Source: Rikenellaceae bacterium
GTDB lineage: Bacteria; Bacteroidota; Bacteroidia; Bacteroidales; UBA932
Reading direction: 5' to 3'
Length of the DNA stretch: 25,001 nucleotides
Assembly: GCA_900769145.1 (NCBI GenBank)
Contig: CAAGFN010000135.1
Coordinates: 1-25,001 of the forward strand
Part shown: piece after piece, positions 16,700 to 24,341 of the stretch
How positions within the stretch are numbered: position 1 is the first letter of the stretch
Layout: each line of letters begins with the position of its first letter
Notes under the pieces: model-generated
The model's database searches: none
Told to the model about the DNA's origin: nothing
The model's input: the letters and a program-made list of their open reading frames with translations, nothing else
Program-made: the position numbers and the translations under genes

Positions 16700-17952
16700 T
16701 ACTCCTGATTTGTCTTGTCAACTATATCCGGCTGCACTTCTTCAGAAGCAGGCTTCACGCTTTTCCCCCTCCTGATGAAATACCAGGTCAGAACAGCTGC
16801 ACCTACAAGCAGGGATACGCCCAGGACAGGCCTGTAGAATATCCAGGCGACAGCAATCACGATTATTGACCAGATGAGGCCGATAATCCAGCATATTGCT
16901 CCGACACCGAAATTGGCAATGCTTGCGAGGAAAGGCAGTACCTTGAACAGAGTCACGAGGATTGCAGTGATGCTCTTGAGTCCGAAAACTATGAGAAGAA
17001 TACCGGCGATTCGCAATATCCAGGTGAGAGTGCTGTTCTTGCTGTGCTCCGAGGAGAACATTGTCTCCATATCCTCCGCACCCATTGTCAATGTGCTGAA
17101 ACTCTTGCCGTTCTTGGCTTTGTACTCCTTTAGATTGTCCTGGTAAACCTGGGCTATGAGCGAAACCTCACGCGGGAGAACCTTCGTCAATGTTACCCTT
17201 ACGTCACCGATTTCAGGGATATTGGCATTGCGCCCGAAATAGACAACATTCCCGTTGACGTGGACATACTCATTCCCGGCGAGAGTGGAGTCATTCGGGA
17301 AGCGGCCTGCGAGCACACTCTTCACGCTGGTCTCCCACTCGTTCCTGATGCTCTCGGTGAATACCGGCTCCACCGGGTCTCTTCCGCTCATCTGGCGGAT
17401 AAGGCAATCCGGCATCCTGTAGGCTCCGAAGTGTACATTCCCGGCGTACTGGATCTTGTCCTCGACATTGGCCAATGTGAAATTCAGCCCCTTGTATTCC
17501 GGGTCCTTGAACTCGGCGGACTCAATCGGCCTGCCGACCCATTCCTTCTCGTATGTGTACGTGGTGATGGTTTCCTGGCCGCCGCCAATCTTGTCTTTCG
17601 TTTCCTCGTGTTTGTTTTCCACCCACTGGTAATATTCCACCTCGCGATCCATCCTGACTGCTACTGCCCCGGCTCCGAAAATCGGGTCCGTGAGCGAGTC
17701 GGACGTCGTTACCTGGCCCGTGGCGTGAATGAGCTTGCCGTCGAGTTCCGGATTGACCGTGGAGACATCTTCCACGTGAATTGCGGTCTTCTCCGCCTCA
17801 TTGAGCATTCTTGTTGTCTTGACTGCCCTGCCCTCATTGATCCAGAGCAATACTGTTCCTGCGATAAGCAGCAGGAAGCCTGTGCCGATGCCTTTCCCGG
17901 ATTTGCCGAGACGCTGGCCATAACTTGTGGTGGTTCTTTCCTGGTAAGCCAT
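16699..17952 (-). CDS. TMEM43-family membrane protein
   Basis: A 417-residue membrane protein. The start at 17952 (MAYQERTTTSYGQRLG) is preferred over an in-frame upstream ATG, because the longer form would begin inside the promoter region. The layout is one transmembrane helix near residues 21-40 (GTGFLLLIAGTVLLWINEGRA), a large non-cytoplasmic region, then a cluster of about four hydrophobic helices from about 303 to 390 and a charged tail. This layout and the NEGRAVKT motif match the TMEM43/LUMA family, whose bacterial role is unknown. It forms a two-gene operon with the lipoprotein behind it and is transcribed divergently from the TPR-LuxR regulator. The operator upstream suggests control by the neighbouring regulators. 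Confidence 0.85.
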   Translation of the reverse strand: MAYQERTTTSYGQRLGKSGKGIGTGFLLLIAGTVLLWINEGRAVKTTRMLNEAEKTAIHVEDVSTVNPELDGKLIHATGQVTTSDSLTDPIFGAGAVAVRMDREVEYYQWVENKHEETKDKIGGGQETITTYTYEKEWVGRPIESAEFKDPEYKGLNFTLANVEDKIQYAGNVHFGAYRMPDCLIRQMSGRDPVEPVFTESIRNEWETSVKSVLAGRFPNDSTLAGNEYVHVNGNVVYFGRNANIPEIGDVRVTLTKVLPREVSLIAQVYQDNLKEYKAKNGKSFSTLTMGAEDMETMFSSEHSKNSTLTWILRIAGILLIVFGLKSITAILVTLFKVLPFLASIANFGVGAICWIIGLIWSIIVIAVAWIFYRPVLGVSLLVGAAVLTWYFIRRGKSVKPASEEVQPDIVDKTNQE

Positions 17953-17970
17953 AACTGTGATGTTTTTCTG

Positions 17971-17978
17971 CAAAATTA
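17971..17978 (-). promoter_or_regulatory. -7 box of the TMEM43-lipoprotein operon
   Basis: On the minus strand the sequence reads TAATTTTG, a full match to TAnnTTTG. There is no TTG-type -33 box; its place is taken by the proximal repeat of the operator at 17997-18010, which ends exactly 18 bp upstream. The leader would be only about 13 nt. Confidence 0.6.
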
Positions 17979-17996
17979 CACCGCAGAACATCCCGT

Positions 17997-18030
17997 AGTT
18001 ATGAATTGAGGAACATTCACTATGAATACA
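17997..18030 (-). promoter_or_regulatory. Operator A: two 21-bp-spaced direct repeats
   Basis: On the minus strand the distal repeat has ATTCATA at 18027-18021 and the proximal repeat reads CTCAATTCATAACT at 18010-17997; the two ATTCATA cores start exactly 21 bp apart. The proximal repeat ends 18 bp before the -7 box of the TMEM43 gene. Within it, 19 bp (AATGTTCCTCAATTCATAA, 18017-17999) recur exactly at 22597-22615. The site also lies in the upstream region of the divergent TPR-LuxR gene. Confidence 0.7.
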
Positions 18031-18063
18031 GAAACTTTCTGCACAGAAATCCTCTGGATTTTG

Positions 18064-18071
18064 TAAATTTG
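18064..18071 (+). promoter_or_regulatory. Candidate -7 box of the TPR-LuxR gene
   Basis: TAAATTTG fits TAnnTTTG, 28 bp before the GTG start at 18100. A TTTCTG at 18036-18041 is a weak -33 match at a long spacing. Operator A lies about 35 bp upstream. Confidence 0.5.
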
Positions 18072-18099
18072 TACGTCTAATCCAAAACCGAACTGTACC

Positions 18100-19608
18100 G
18101 TGAGAAAGAGCAAATCATTAATATCGGCCTTCCTGCTGCTGGCTGCTTCTTATGTTGCGGGTGGACGACAGACTCTCCCGCCGGATTCGCTTTTCAGTCA
18201 TTTCTGCAGCCGTGACCGGCTTGATTCCGCATATTGTGAATGTGTAAATGAAGCCCGTCAGGATGAGTCCCGATGCAAGAAGGAATTGGCGGACTATCTG
18301 ATGGCGGAATGGGCGTACGAGAACGGTTGTCTCCAGCTTTCAGAATACTATGTCAACCTTGCCATTTCCGCAAACCCGTCCGACAGGGGGCTGCTTGCGG
18401 ACTGCCTCAGCCGTGCCAGCATCCTCCAGCAGCGCAAGGGCAATCTTGCTGCGGCCATTGAGTACGCCGACCGCTGCCTGACCATCGACAGGGCTGTCGG
18501 GAATCCCGAAAATATCAGCTCGTCCCTGAACAATGTGGCCGGCCTTTATCTCACCTTCGGGCAATATGACATTGCACGCCAGTACATTGACGAGGCACTG
18601 CAGGTCGAACGTCCGCTTGGAAGGGATGCGAATATGGCCGTAAAGCTGGGGATGGCATCTGAAATCTATCTCAAACTGGATATGCCTGCAGAGGCCCTGA
18701 AGTTTGCTGACGAGGCATTCCGTCTCGACAGCCTCGCAGGAAGAAACGCCAAGGCAGCCATCAGGCTGTGCCAGAGAGCCTCAGTGCTGTCAGTTCTGGG
18801 CAATGACAATGCCGCAGAGACCGATCTCTATTCCTCCATTCCCTGGCTGAGGAAGTCCAACAATATCAATTCATTGTCAATAGCATTGGCCCAGCTTGGA
18901 GAAATATGCCTGCGTCAAGGCAGGGAGAGGGAGGCTTCGGACTCTTTCGAAGAATCGTTGAAGTATTCTACCTTAATAGGTAATGAATACATAGAAGGGC
19001 GTGTGAGAAAGGGACTCTGGAAGTTGAACAGGAAAAATTCTCCTACATTGGCATTGGAACATCTCGAAAGGTACAATGAGATTCTGGCACAGATCAACTC
19101 TGACAAGGCTGCCGCCGAGCTCGCCCGTTTCAATGTTCATTACGAGACTCTCAAGAAGGAGCAGACAATCGCTCTTCAGCATCAGAAACTCAAATGGGGA
19201 GCCGCCACCCTGATACTGTTCTTCGTCCTGATAATCGCACTTTTCTTCGCATTGATGTTATACAGGAGGAGTTCCAGGCTCAGTGAGGAGAAGAATGCCA
19301 TTCTGGTCAAGGAAGCCCTTGAGCGTGACAGGCTGATAATGCTTTCCCGACAGAATATGGAGAAGGAACTCAAGGAAGAGATTGCCAATCTTTCGGCCAC
19401 TTGCCTGCCTGAGGTCAAACTTACTGCGAGGGAACTTGAGATTGCGAGGCTTACCAGCCAGGGTCTCCTCAGCAAGGAAATCGCTGAACGCCTCAACATT
19501 TCGCAGCGCACTGTCGAGACTCACAAGAACAATCTCTACCGCAAACTCGGAATCAACAACAATGCTGAGTTGGTTACATATATGCACAAAGCCGGATTAT
19601 GTTCCTGA
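18100..19608 (+). CDS. Membrane-bound TPR sensor with LuxR-type DNA-binding domain
   Basis: A 502-residue one-component regulator starting at GTG. Residues 1-22 form a signal-like hydrophobic segment. About 60-350 are helical and contain several TPR-like repeats, for instance near 105-172 (AAIEYADRCLTID, ARQYIDEALQVE), 195-212 and 260-292. One transmembrane helix is at 366-388, then a charged coiled coil at about 390-430. A LuxR/GerE helix-turn-helix lies at 438-500 (LTARELEIARLTSQGLLSKE, then RTVETHKNNLYRKL). The TPR part is therefore probably periplasmic and the DNA-binding part cytoplasmic. There is no receiver domain, so signalling must pass across the membrane directly. It is divergent from the TMEM43 operon and 148 bp upstream of a hybrid kinase with the same sensor type. 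Target genes are not known; the local operators are candidates. Confidence 0.88.
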   Translation: MRKSKSLISAFLLLAASYVAGGRQTLPPDSLFSHFCSRDRLDSAYCECVNEARQDESRCKKELADYLMAEWAYENGCLQLSEYYVNLAISANPSDRGLLADCLSRASILQQRKGNLAAAIEYADRCLTIDRAVGNPENISSSLNNVAGLYLTFGQYDIARQYIDEALQVERPLGRDANMAVKLGMASEIYLKLDMPAEALKFADEAFRLDSLAGRNAKAAIRLCQRASVLSVLGNDNAAETDLYSSIPWLRKSNNINSLSIALAQLGEICLRQGREREASDSFEESLKYSTLIGNEYIEGRVRKGLWKLNRKNSPTLALEHLERYNEILAQINSDKAAAELARFNVHYETLKKEQTIALQHQKLKWGAATLILFFVLIIALFFALMLYRRSSRLSEEKNAILVKEALERDRLIMLSRQNMEKELKEEIANLSATCLPEVKLTARELEIARLTSQGLLSKEIAERLNISQRTVETHKNNLYRKLGINNNAELVTYMHKAGLCS

Positions 19609-19630
19609 AATAATACAGGAAACCGTTGAT

Positions 19631-19656
19631 TAATCTACGTAAATATACGTAGATTA
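19631..19656. promoter_or_regulatory. Perfect inverted repeat between the two regulators
   Basis: TAATCTACGTA (19631-19641) and TACGTAGATTA (19646-19656) are perfect 11-bp reverse complements separated by AATA. It lies 23 bp after the TPR-LuxR stop and 101 bp before the hybrid kinase start. No T-tract follows, so an intrinsic terminator is unlikely. The symmetry and length suit a dimeric LuxR-type regulator. Confidence 0.6.
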
Positions 19657-19756
19657 CGTCAAAAACTATCCCAGCGGTCGTATATTGTGCTTTTTCCTTG
19701 GTAAATTAGTTACTTGAAATAAAGTGCGAACCAAGAGAATTGAACAATTTGACCGG

Positions 19757-22588
19757 ATGAGGAAACGAATTCAAATTATCATTTTTCTTCCCCTCCTTCT
19801 GTTTTCCTGCCATCGGAACACCGTAGTTCCGGACATAGCGAGAGAGCAGATAGACAGTGTTGTGTATTCCGTCAGTGACATCGATTCTCTTGCGAAGGTA
19901 ATGGCGGGATATGTTTCTGCAGGAAACACGTACGGAGAGATGGTTGCTGCCCGTGAGCTCGGGAAGAAACTCCGGAATGCCAGCCGTTTCTACGATGCGA
20001 TTGATGTAAACAAGAAAGGTCTGGTGGCAGCCGAGAAACTGCGGGATACCATACAGATTGTCCAGGCCCTCAACAACATTGGCACCAACTACAGGAGACT
20101 TGCGATTCTGGATGAGGCATCATCATATCATTATCAAGCACTTACATATTGCGACCAATATTCAGGAAGCAGGAATCCGGATGACAGGACAGCCCGGAAG
20201 AACAGGGTCGTAAGCCTCAATGGCATAGGCAATGTCCAGCTGACCCTTGGCAATGCCGATGAGGCAGAGAATGCCTTCCGGCAGGCCTTGGCTGGAGAGA
20301 GTTCGCTCGGAAGTGCCCTGGGCCAGGCCATCAATTACGCCAATATCGGTTCCATTCTCGAGTCCAGGGAAATGATTGACTCTGCCCGGTACTATTACGG
20401 CAAATCATTGGAATTCAATGAGAAAGCCAATTCCGACCTGGGCATATCCCTCTGTCACGCCCACTTCGGAAGGCTGGCGGAGAAAGAAGGGGACTACGTG
20501 ACGGCCATTGACGAGTACAGGAGGGCATACGACATAATGGAGGGCAACTCCGATGTCTGGCATTGGCTTGAGTCGGCAGTCTCGCTGGTGAGAGTCTATA
20601 TCAATGCCGGCAACCTGGAACGTGCCTCATTCTATCTTTCCAAGGCGGAGAAAGAGGCCGGGCGCATCTCCTCGATGGAGTATCTTGCGGAGGTCAACAG
20701 ACTCGAATACCTTATCAACAGGAAAAAGGGGAATGCCGACAAGGCATTGGAATACTATATACGCAGCCGTCAGTATGCTGACAGCGTGACCAGTGAGAAA
20801 AACCTGAACCATATACAGAACGTCCGGGTGCGGTATGAGAGGGAGAGAAAGCAGAATGAAATCGAACTTCTCAACCGCAGCTGGGAGGCGGATCGGAAGA
20901 ACAGGAACGCATTGCTGACAATGTCCCTTGTTGCCCTGCTCCTGACCATTGCCACCATCATCGTACTTATCTTCCTGATTGTCTTGAGAAACCGTAACCA
21001 GCGGATTGTCAAGGATATGGAGAGGATGAAGTCCACATTCTTCACCAACATTACACACGAGTTCAGGACCCCGTTGTCTGTGGTCCAGGCTGCTGCGGGG
21101 GACGTACTGCACAGAAGCGGTGACCCGGAGGTGAGGAGGGATGCCCTGGACATTCTCCGTCACGGCAAGGGACTGCTCAACCTCATCAACCAGATACTCG
21201 ACATAGCCAAGCTCACCGAGAAATCCACGGTCAAGTCGGTACCGGAGTGGAAGCACGGTGACATAGTCGGCTTCATATCAATGATTTGCGAGAGCCACAG
21301 GCCATTCGCCCAGTCTGCCGGAGTCCGGCTCGTGTTCAGTTCACCTGTCGAGGAACTGGAGATGGACTTCATTCCGGACCATGTTCAGAAGGTGGTAGGC
21401 AACCTGCTTTCCAATGCGGTCAAGTTCTCCCCTTCCGGAGCCGACGTGCTTCTCCTCGTCAAGCAGGAAGAGACTGATGTCCACATCATTGTGTGCGACA
21501 AGGGTGTGGGTATGACGGCTGAGCAGAAGGACAAGATATTCATTCCGTTCTACCAGGCCCCGACTGACAGCCAGCGCATAGGAAGCGGCATCGGACTCTC
21601 CCTTGTGAAACTCTCCGTAGAGGCTATGAACGGCCGGGTGGATGTCCACAGCGCCCCGGGAGAGGGTACGGTTTTCATTGTGCGGATACCTCTGGTATAT
21701 GGAGGAAAGGTGAGCGGACGTCTCAATATGGCTGAATACAATATGCCTGAGGCCGATACTTTGGCGACGACCAGACTTGAAATCAACGAGGATGTCATCG
21801 GAGAGGCCGATTCGTTCAGCATTCTGATTATCGAGGACACTCCTGAGGTAGCCAGATGGCAGATGAAGCAGCTCGGCGAAAACTACAGTTATTACTTCGC
21901 TGCTGATGGGGAAACCGGACTTGCCAAGGCCGGGGAGATTGTCCCTGACCTGATAATCACCGACATAATGATGCCGGGAATGGATGGTTACGAGGTCTGC
22001 CGGCGGATACGCTCATCTGAACTTCTCAACCACATTCCTGTGATAATGGTGACGGCCAAGGCTACCCACGAGGACAGGATGAAGGGCCTCGAAGCCGGTG
22101 CGGATGCCTATCTGGAGAAGCCGTTCCATGCGGACGAGCTTGCTGTGAGGGTATCCAAACTGTTGGAACAGAGAAGATTGCTGCAATCCAAATGGGCCGA
22201 GGTTCTCGAGGATGGAAAACCGATTGAAGATAGTCCGGCGGCCAGGGAGATACCTGATGCGGACAGGGCCTTCGTCGGCAAATTCACCGATGCGGTCAAC
22301 AAATGCCTCGGGACCGGGACTCTGGACTATGATCTCATCGCCTCTGAGATGTGCCTTTCCCGTTCGCATATGACCCGCAAGCTCAAGGCGATTACGGGCA
22401 TGACATCCACCGAGTACATAAAGACAATCCGTATTACTCTCGCCAAGGCTCTCCTCGATACTACTGATATGAAAATAGAGGTGATTGCCATGCGCTGCGG
22501 TGTGGATGACGTGGCATACTTCAGTTCAATGTTCAGGAAAGCCACGGGAATGACACCTACCGCCTGGAGGTCACGGAACAGGGATTGA
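19757..22588 (+). CDS. Hybrid two-component regulator: TPR sensor, histidine kinase, receiver, AraC output
   Basis: A 943-residue HTCS-type protein. The ATG at 19757 is preferred over a GTG at 19724 because it yields a compact lipoprotein-like signal (MRKRIQIIIFLPLLLFSC, LFSC with Cys18). Domains in order: periplasmic TPR-like repeats at about 60-350; transmembrane helix 385-411; dimerisation and phosphoacceptor region with His434 (THEFRTP); ATPase with Asn553 (NLLSNAVKF), DKGVGMT at 581-587 and GSGIGLSLV near 609; receiver with Asp736 (TDIMMPG) and Lys788 (LEKP); and an AraC-type double helix-turn-helix at about 838-940. All catalytic residues are present. TPR repeats replace the beta-propeller sensor usual in polysaccharide-utilisation HTCS proteins, and no susC/susD pair is nearby. 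It probably controls the flanking envelope genes. Confidence 0.93.
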   Translation: MRKRIQIIIFLPLLLFSCHRNTVVPDIAREQIDSVVYSVSDIDSLAKVMAGYVSAGNTYGEMVAARELGKKLRNASRFYDAIDVNKKGLVAAEKLRDTIQIVQALNNIGTNYRRLAILDEASSYHYQALTYCDQYSGSRNPDDRTARKNRVVSLNGIGNVQLTLGNADEAENAFRQALAGESSLGSALGQAINYANIGSILESREMIDSARYYYGKSLEFNEKANSDLGISLCHAHFGRLAEKEGDYVTAIDEYRRAYDIMEGNSDVWHWLESAVSLVRVYINAGNLERASFYLSKAEKEAGRISSMEYLAEVNRLEYLINRKKGNADKALEYYIRSRQYADSVTSEKNLNHIQNVRVRYERERKQNEIELLNRSWEADRKNRNALLTMSLVALLLTIATIIVLIFLIVLRNRNQRIVKDMERMKSTFFTNITHEFRTPLSVVQAAAGDVLHRSGDPEVRRDALDILRHGKGLLNLINQILDIAKLTEKSTVKSVPEWKHGDIVGFISMICESHRPFAQSAGVRLVFSSPVEELEMDFIPDHVQKVVGNLLSNAVKFSPSGADVLLLVKQEETDVHIIVCDKGVGMTAEQKDKIFIPFYQAPTDSQRIGSGIGLSLVKLSVEAMNGRVDVHSAPGEGTVFIVRIPLVYGGKVSGRLNMAEYNMPEADTLATTRLEINEDVIGEADSFSILIIEDTPEVARWQMKQLGENYSYYFAADGETGLAKAGEIVPDLIITDIMMPGMDGYEVCRRIRSSELLNHIPVIMVTAKATHEDRMKGLEAGADAYLEKPFHADELAVRVSKLLEQRRLLQSKWAEVLEDGKPIEDSPAAREIPDADRAFVGKFTDAVNKCLGTGTLDYDLIASEMCLSRSHMTRKLKAITGMTSTEYIKTIRITLAKALLDTTDMKIEVIAMRCGVDDVAYFSSMFRKATGMTPTAWRSRNRD

Positions 22589-22603
22589 GGCTGAAAAATG
22601 TTC

Positions 22604-22638
22604 CTCAATTCATAATTTTTGCTTCTCAATTCATAACT
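22604..22638 (+). promoter_or_regulatory. Operator B: two 21-bp-spaced direct repeats
   Basis: CTCAATTCATAA occurs at 22604-22615 and again at 22625-22636, exactly 21 bp apart. The proximal copy extends to CTCAATTCATAACT and ends at 22638, 18 bp before the -7 box at 22657. Spacing, orientation and core are the same as in operator A. The element starts 16 bp after the stop of the hybrid regulator. Confidence 0.75.
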
Positions 22639-22656
22639 CCGCATTCCGCCGGCGAC

Positions 22657-22664
22657 TAACTTTG
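22657..22664 (+). promoter_or_regulatory. -7 box of the lipoprotein and beta-barrel operon
   Basis: TAACTTTG is a full match to the Bacteroidetes -7 consensus. The -33 position is occupied by the proximal repeat of operator B rather than a TTTG box, as expected for an activator-dependent promoter. The leader to the ATG at 22709 is about 38 nt. Confidence 0.7.
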
Positions 22665-22708
22665 CCACCGGAAGTTGAACGAATATTAACCAATTAATGA
22701 TAATAGTT

Positions 22709-23215
22709 ATGAAAAGAATCATTTCCATCCTTTCAGCAGCAGCTGTTCTGTTCTCATTCCAGTCCTGCGAGGTAGAGCCTACCTCTCTCAGCGGGGATTC
22801 CCTTCCTGTCAAGGTGACCGTGGCCGGTCATTGCAGGTACATTGCCAAGGATGAGAACGGTGCGAATGAAGACCCGGAGATTGTGCCGGTCGGCACGCCT
22901 GTCGAGATTCTCTACGGTGTCCCGGGTGCTGACAGTAAAGTGGAGTATGCGTTGAAGACCGTGAAAGTCAACAATGAGGGTTACTTCGAGACCGAAATTG
23001 GATGTCCTGTAGGCAAGACTCTCTCAGTTAAGGTTCAGTCCACTTTCAGTGGCGAGTCCTATGCCAAGGTCACCAACAAGAGTTCCTACACAAAGGTTGA
23101 GACAATCTTCTTCGGAACAGTCACTCAGAGCCTTCCTGCAGGCGACGGAGGTTATTTCGACCTCAGGCTCTTCCCTCATGCTTATCTCGGACAGGAAGAT
23201 CTCGTCCAGCCGTAA
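22709..23215 (+). CDS. Putative lipoprotein of unknown function
   Basis: A 168-residue protein. The ATG at 22709 gives a clean signal (MKRIISILSAAAVLFSFQSC) with a FQSC lipobox and Cys20; an in-frame ATG at 22697 would add MIIV only. After the lipidated cysteine comes EVEPTSLSGDS, then a probable beta-sandwich with PVKVTVAGHCRYI and NNEGYFETEIGCPVGKTLSV, a pattern seen in small carboxypeptidase-regulatory-like or Ig-like domains, but I do not recognise the family. It is the first gene behind operator B and so the likely direct target. A repeat-filled 193-bp gap separates it from the next gene. Confidence 0.75.
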   Translation: MKRIISILSAAAVLFSFQSCEVEPTSLSGDSLPVKVTVAGHCRYIAKDENGANEDPEIVPVGTPVEILYGVPGADSKVEYALKTVKVNNEGYFETEIGCPVGKTLSVKVQSTFSGESYAKVTNKSSYTKVETIFFGTVTQSLPAGDGGYFDLRLFPHAYLGQEDLVQP

Positions 23216-23230
23216 GTGATCCCTCTGACG

Positions 23231-23370
23231 AGTGACAGATTCCTCGACTCCGTCCTGCGGACTCCGCTCGGAATGACAAAGCAACCATTTCGACCGAGCG
23301 ACCCCTCTGTCATTTCGACCGGGCGACCTCTCTGTCATTTCGACCGAGCGAAGCGAGTGGAGAAATCTCC
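23231..23370. repeat. Dispersed palindromic repeat element, copy 2, with tandem units
   Basis: The core CATTTCGACC occurs at 23286, 23311 and 23336, an exact 25-bp period. The first two units are cut short after GCGACC; the third continues as the full arm (GAGCGAAGCGAGTGGAGAAA). Before them, GACAGATTCCTCGACTCCG and CGCTCGGAATGACA (23231-23279) form the opposite arm. The whole fills most of the gap between the lipoprotein and beta-barrel genes, and the core matches that of 16146-16245. No promoter box is evident between the repeat and the gene at 23409. Confidence 0.8.
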
Positions 23371-23408
23371 CCTCCGCATAGCATAATCAATCACCAAATC
23401 CGAACAAA

Positions 23409-24329
23409 ATGAAAAAGACAATAATAATATCCATAATAGCCCTGGCCCTCCCTGTCCTTGCACAGGCTCAGGAGAAGACCTACTATGTGCCGAAGAAGGG
23501 CGACTGGTCAGTAGGCGTCACATTCAATGCCGCCAGCCTAGGCCACAAGCTCAGCATGCAGCCCAAGACCGGGGACTTCGCCGGCCAGTTCATCGAGGAC
23601 CTGGCCTCCAATCCGAAACAGATGTTCATCCTCTCCCAGGACCCTGTGGCAGCATTCCGCGTGAAATACCAGATGTCGTCCAAGACAGCCTTCAGGGCAT
23701 CCCTCGGTGTCAACGGAAGCCTCATCAACTACAGGGAGTATGTTCGTGACGACTATGCCTGGAGCCTGGACCCTGACACCCAGAACCAGGTAGTTGACCG
23801 CGTAAGGCACAATATGAACAGTGTTTCCCTCCTCCTCGGCTTCGAGGGCAAGAAAGGTGAGAAATGCGTGCGCTTCGTGTACGGTGTTGATCTCATGTAC
23901 ACCATCGCCGGAGGCAGGATGAAATTCGACTATGGCAATGAGATGACAGATCTCAACCACGTTCCGTCCTCAATGCCTATGACCTCGACAATGAAGGAAG
24001 GCTCCCTCAATGATTTCCAGAGCACTCTCGGCATTGCCTACGGCCGTCCGACGGAGAGATACAACTCCGGCTACATCCACGGCATCGGTCTCTCATTCGA
24101 TATGGGTCTCGAGATTTTCCTCGCTGAAAGAGTATCCCTCGGAGCAACGATGAACTTCACTCCGATAATGTACACCTTCCAGCCCAAGACCTATACCATC
24201 TACGAGGGCTTCTCCACCAACACCGGCAAGGTCGAGAAATACAACGGCCTCGTCAGCCCTGGCAGCGACGCCTTCCTCTATGGCACCGAGAACATAGGTC
24301 TCAGACTTTCAGTAAACTATTACTTTTAA
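23409..24329 (+). CDS. Putative outer-membrane beta-barrel protein
   Basis: A 306-residue protein. A signal peptide (MKKTIIISIIALALPVLAQA, cleavage after AQA near residue 20) is followed by alternating hydrophobic strands such as DWSVGVTFNAASLGHKL, TAFRASLGVNGSLI, GIGLSFDMGLEIFLAERVSL and SLGATMNFTPIMYTF. The protein ends in NIGLRLSVNYYF, with the C-terminal aromatic residue typical of barrels recognised by BamA. About ten to twelve strands seem likely. The family is not recognised; it is not a TonB-dependent receptor, being too short and without a plug. It lies between two lipoprotein genes, so the three may form an envelope complex. Confidence 0.8.
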   Translation: MKKTIIISIIALALPVLAQAQEKTYYVPKKGDWSVGVTFNAASLGHKLSMQPKTGDFAGQFIEDLASNPKQMFILSQDPVAAFRVKYQMSSKTAFRASLGVNGSLINYREYVRDDYAWSLDPDTQNQVVDRVRHNMNSVSLLLGFEGKKGEKCVRFVYGVDLMYTIAGGRMKFDYGNEMTDLNHVPSSMPMTSTMKEGSLNDFQSTLGIAYGRPTERYNSGYIHGIGLSFDMGLEIFLAERVSLGATMNFTPIMYTFQPKTYTIYEGFSTNTGKVEKYNGLVSPGSDAFLYGTENIGLRLSVNYYF

Positions 24330-24341
24330 CATTCCGTCGAA

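Noticed and set aside
17260..18009. 249-codon plus-strand frame opposite the TMEM43 gene
   Set aside because: It runs antisense to the recognisable TMEM43 gene and through its promoter and operator, so it cannot be a real gene together with them.
20627..21256. 209-codon minus-strand frame inside the hybrid regulator
   Set aside because: Complement of the kinase region, without signal or motif.
18100..22588. Polysaccharide utilisation locus driven by an HTCS regulator
   Set aside because: No susC/susD pair, glycoside hydrolase or transporter lies in the window, and the sensor is TPR-like rather than a beta-propeller.
23286..23360. 25-bp periodic repeats as a possible CRISPR array
   Set aside because: The units are contiguous without unique spacers, the third runs into a palindromic arm found elsewhere, and no cas gene is present.
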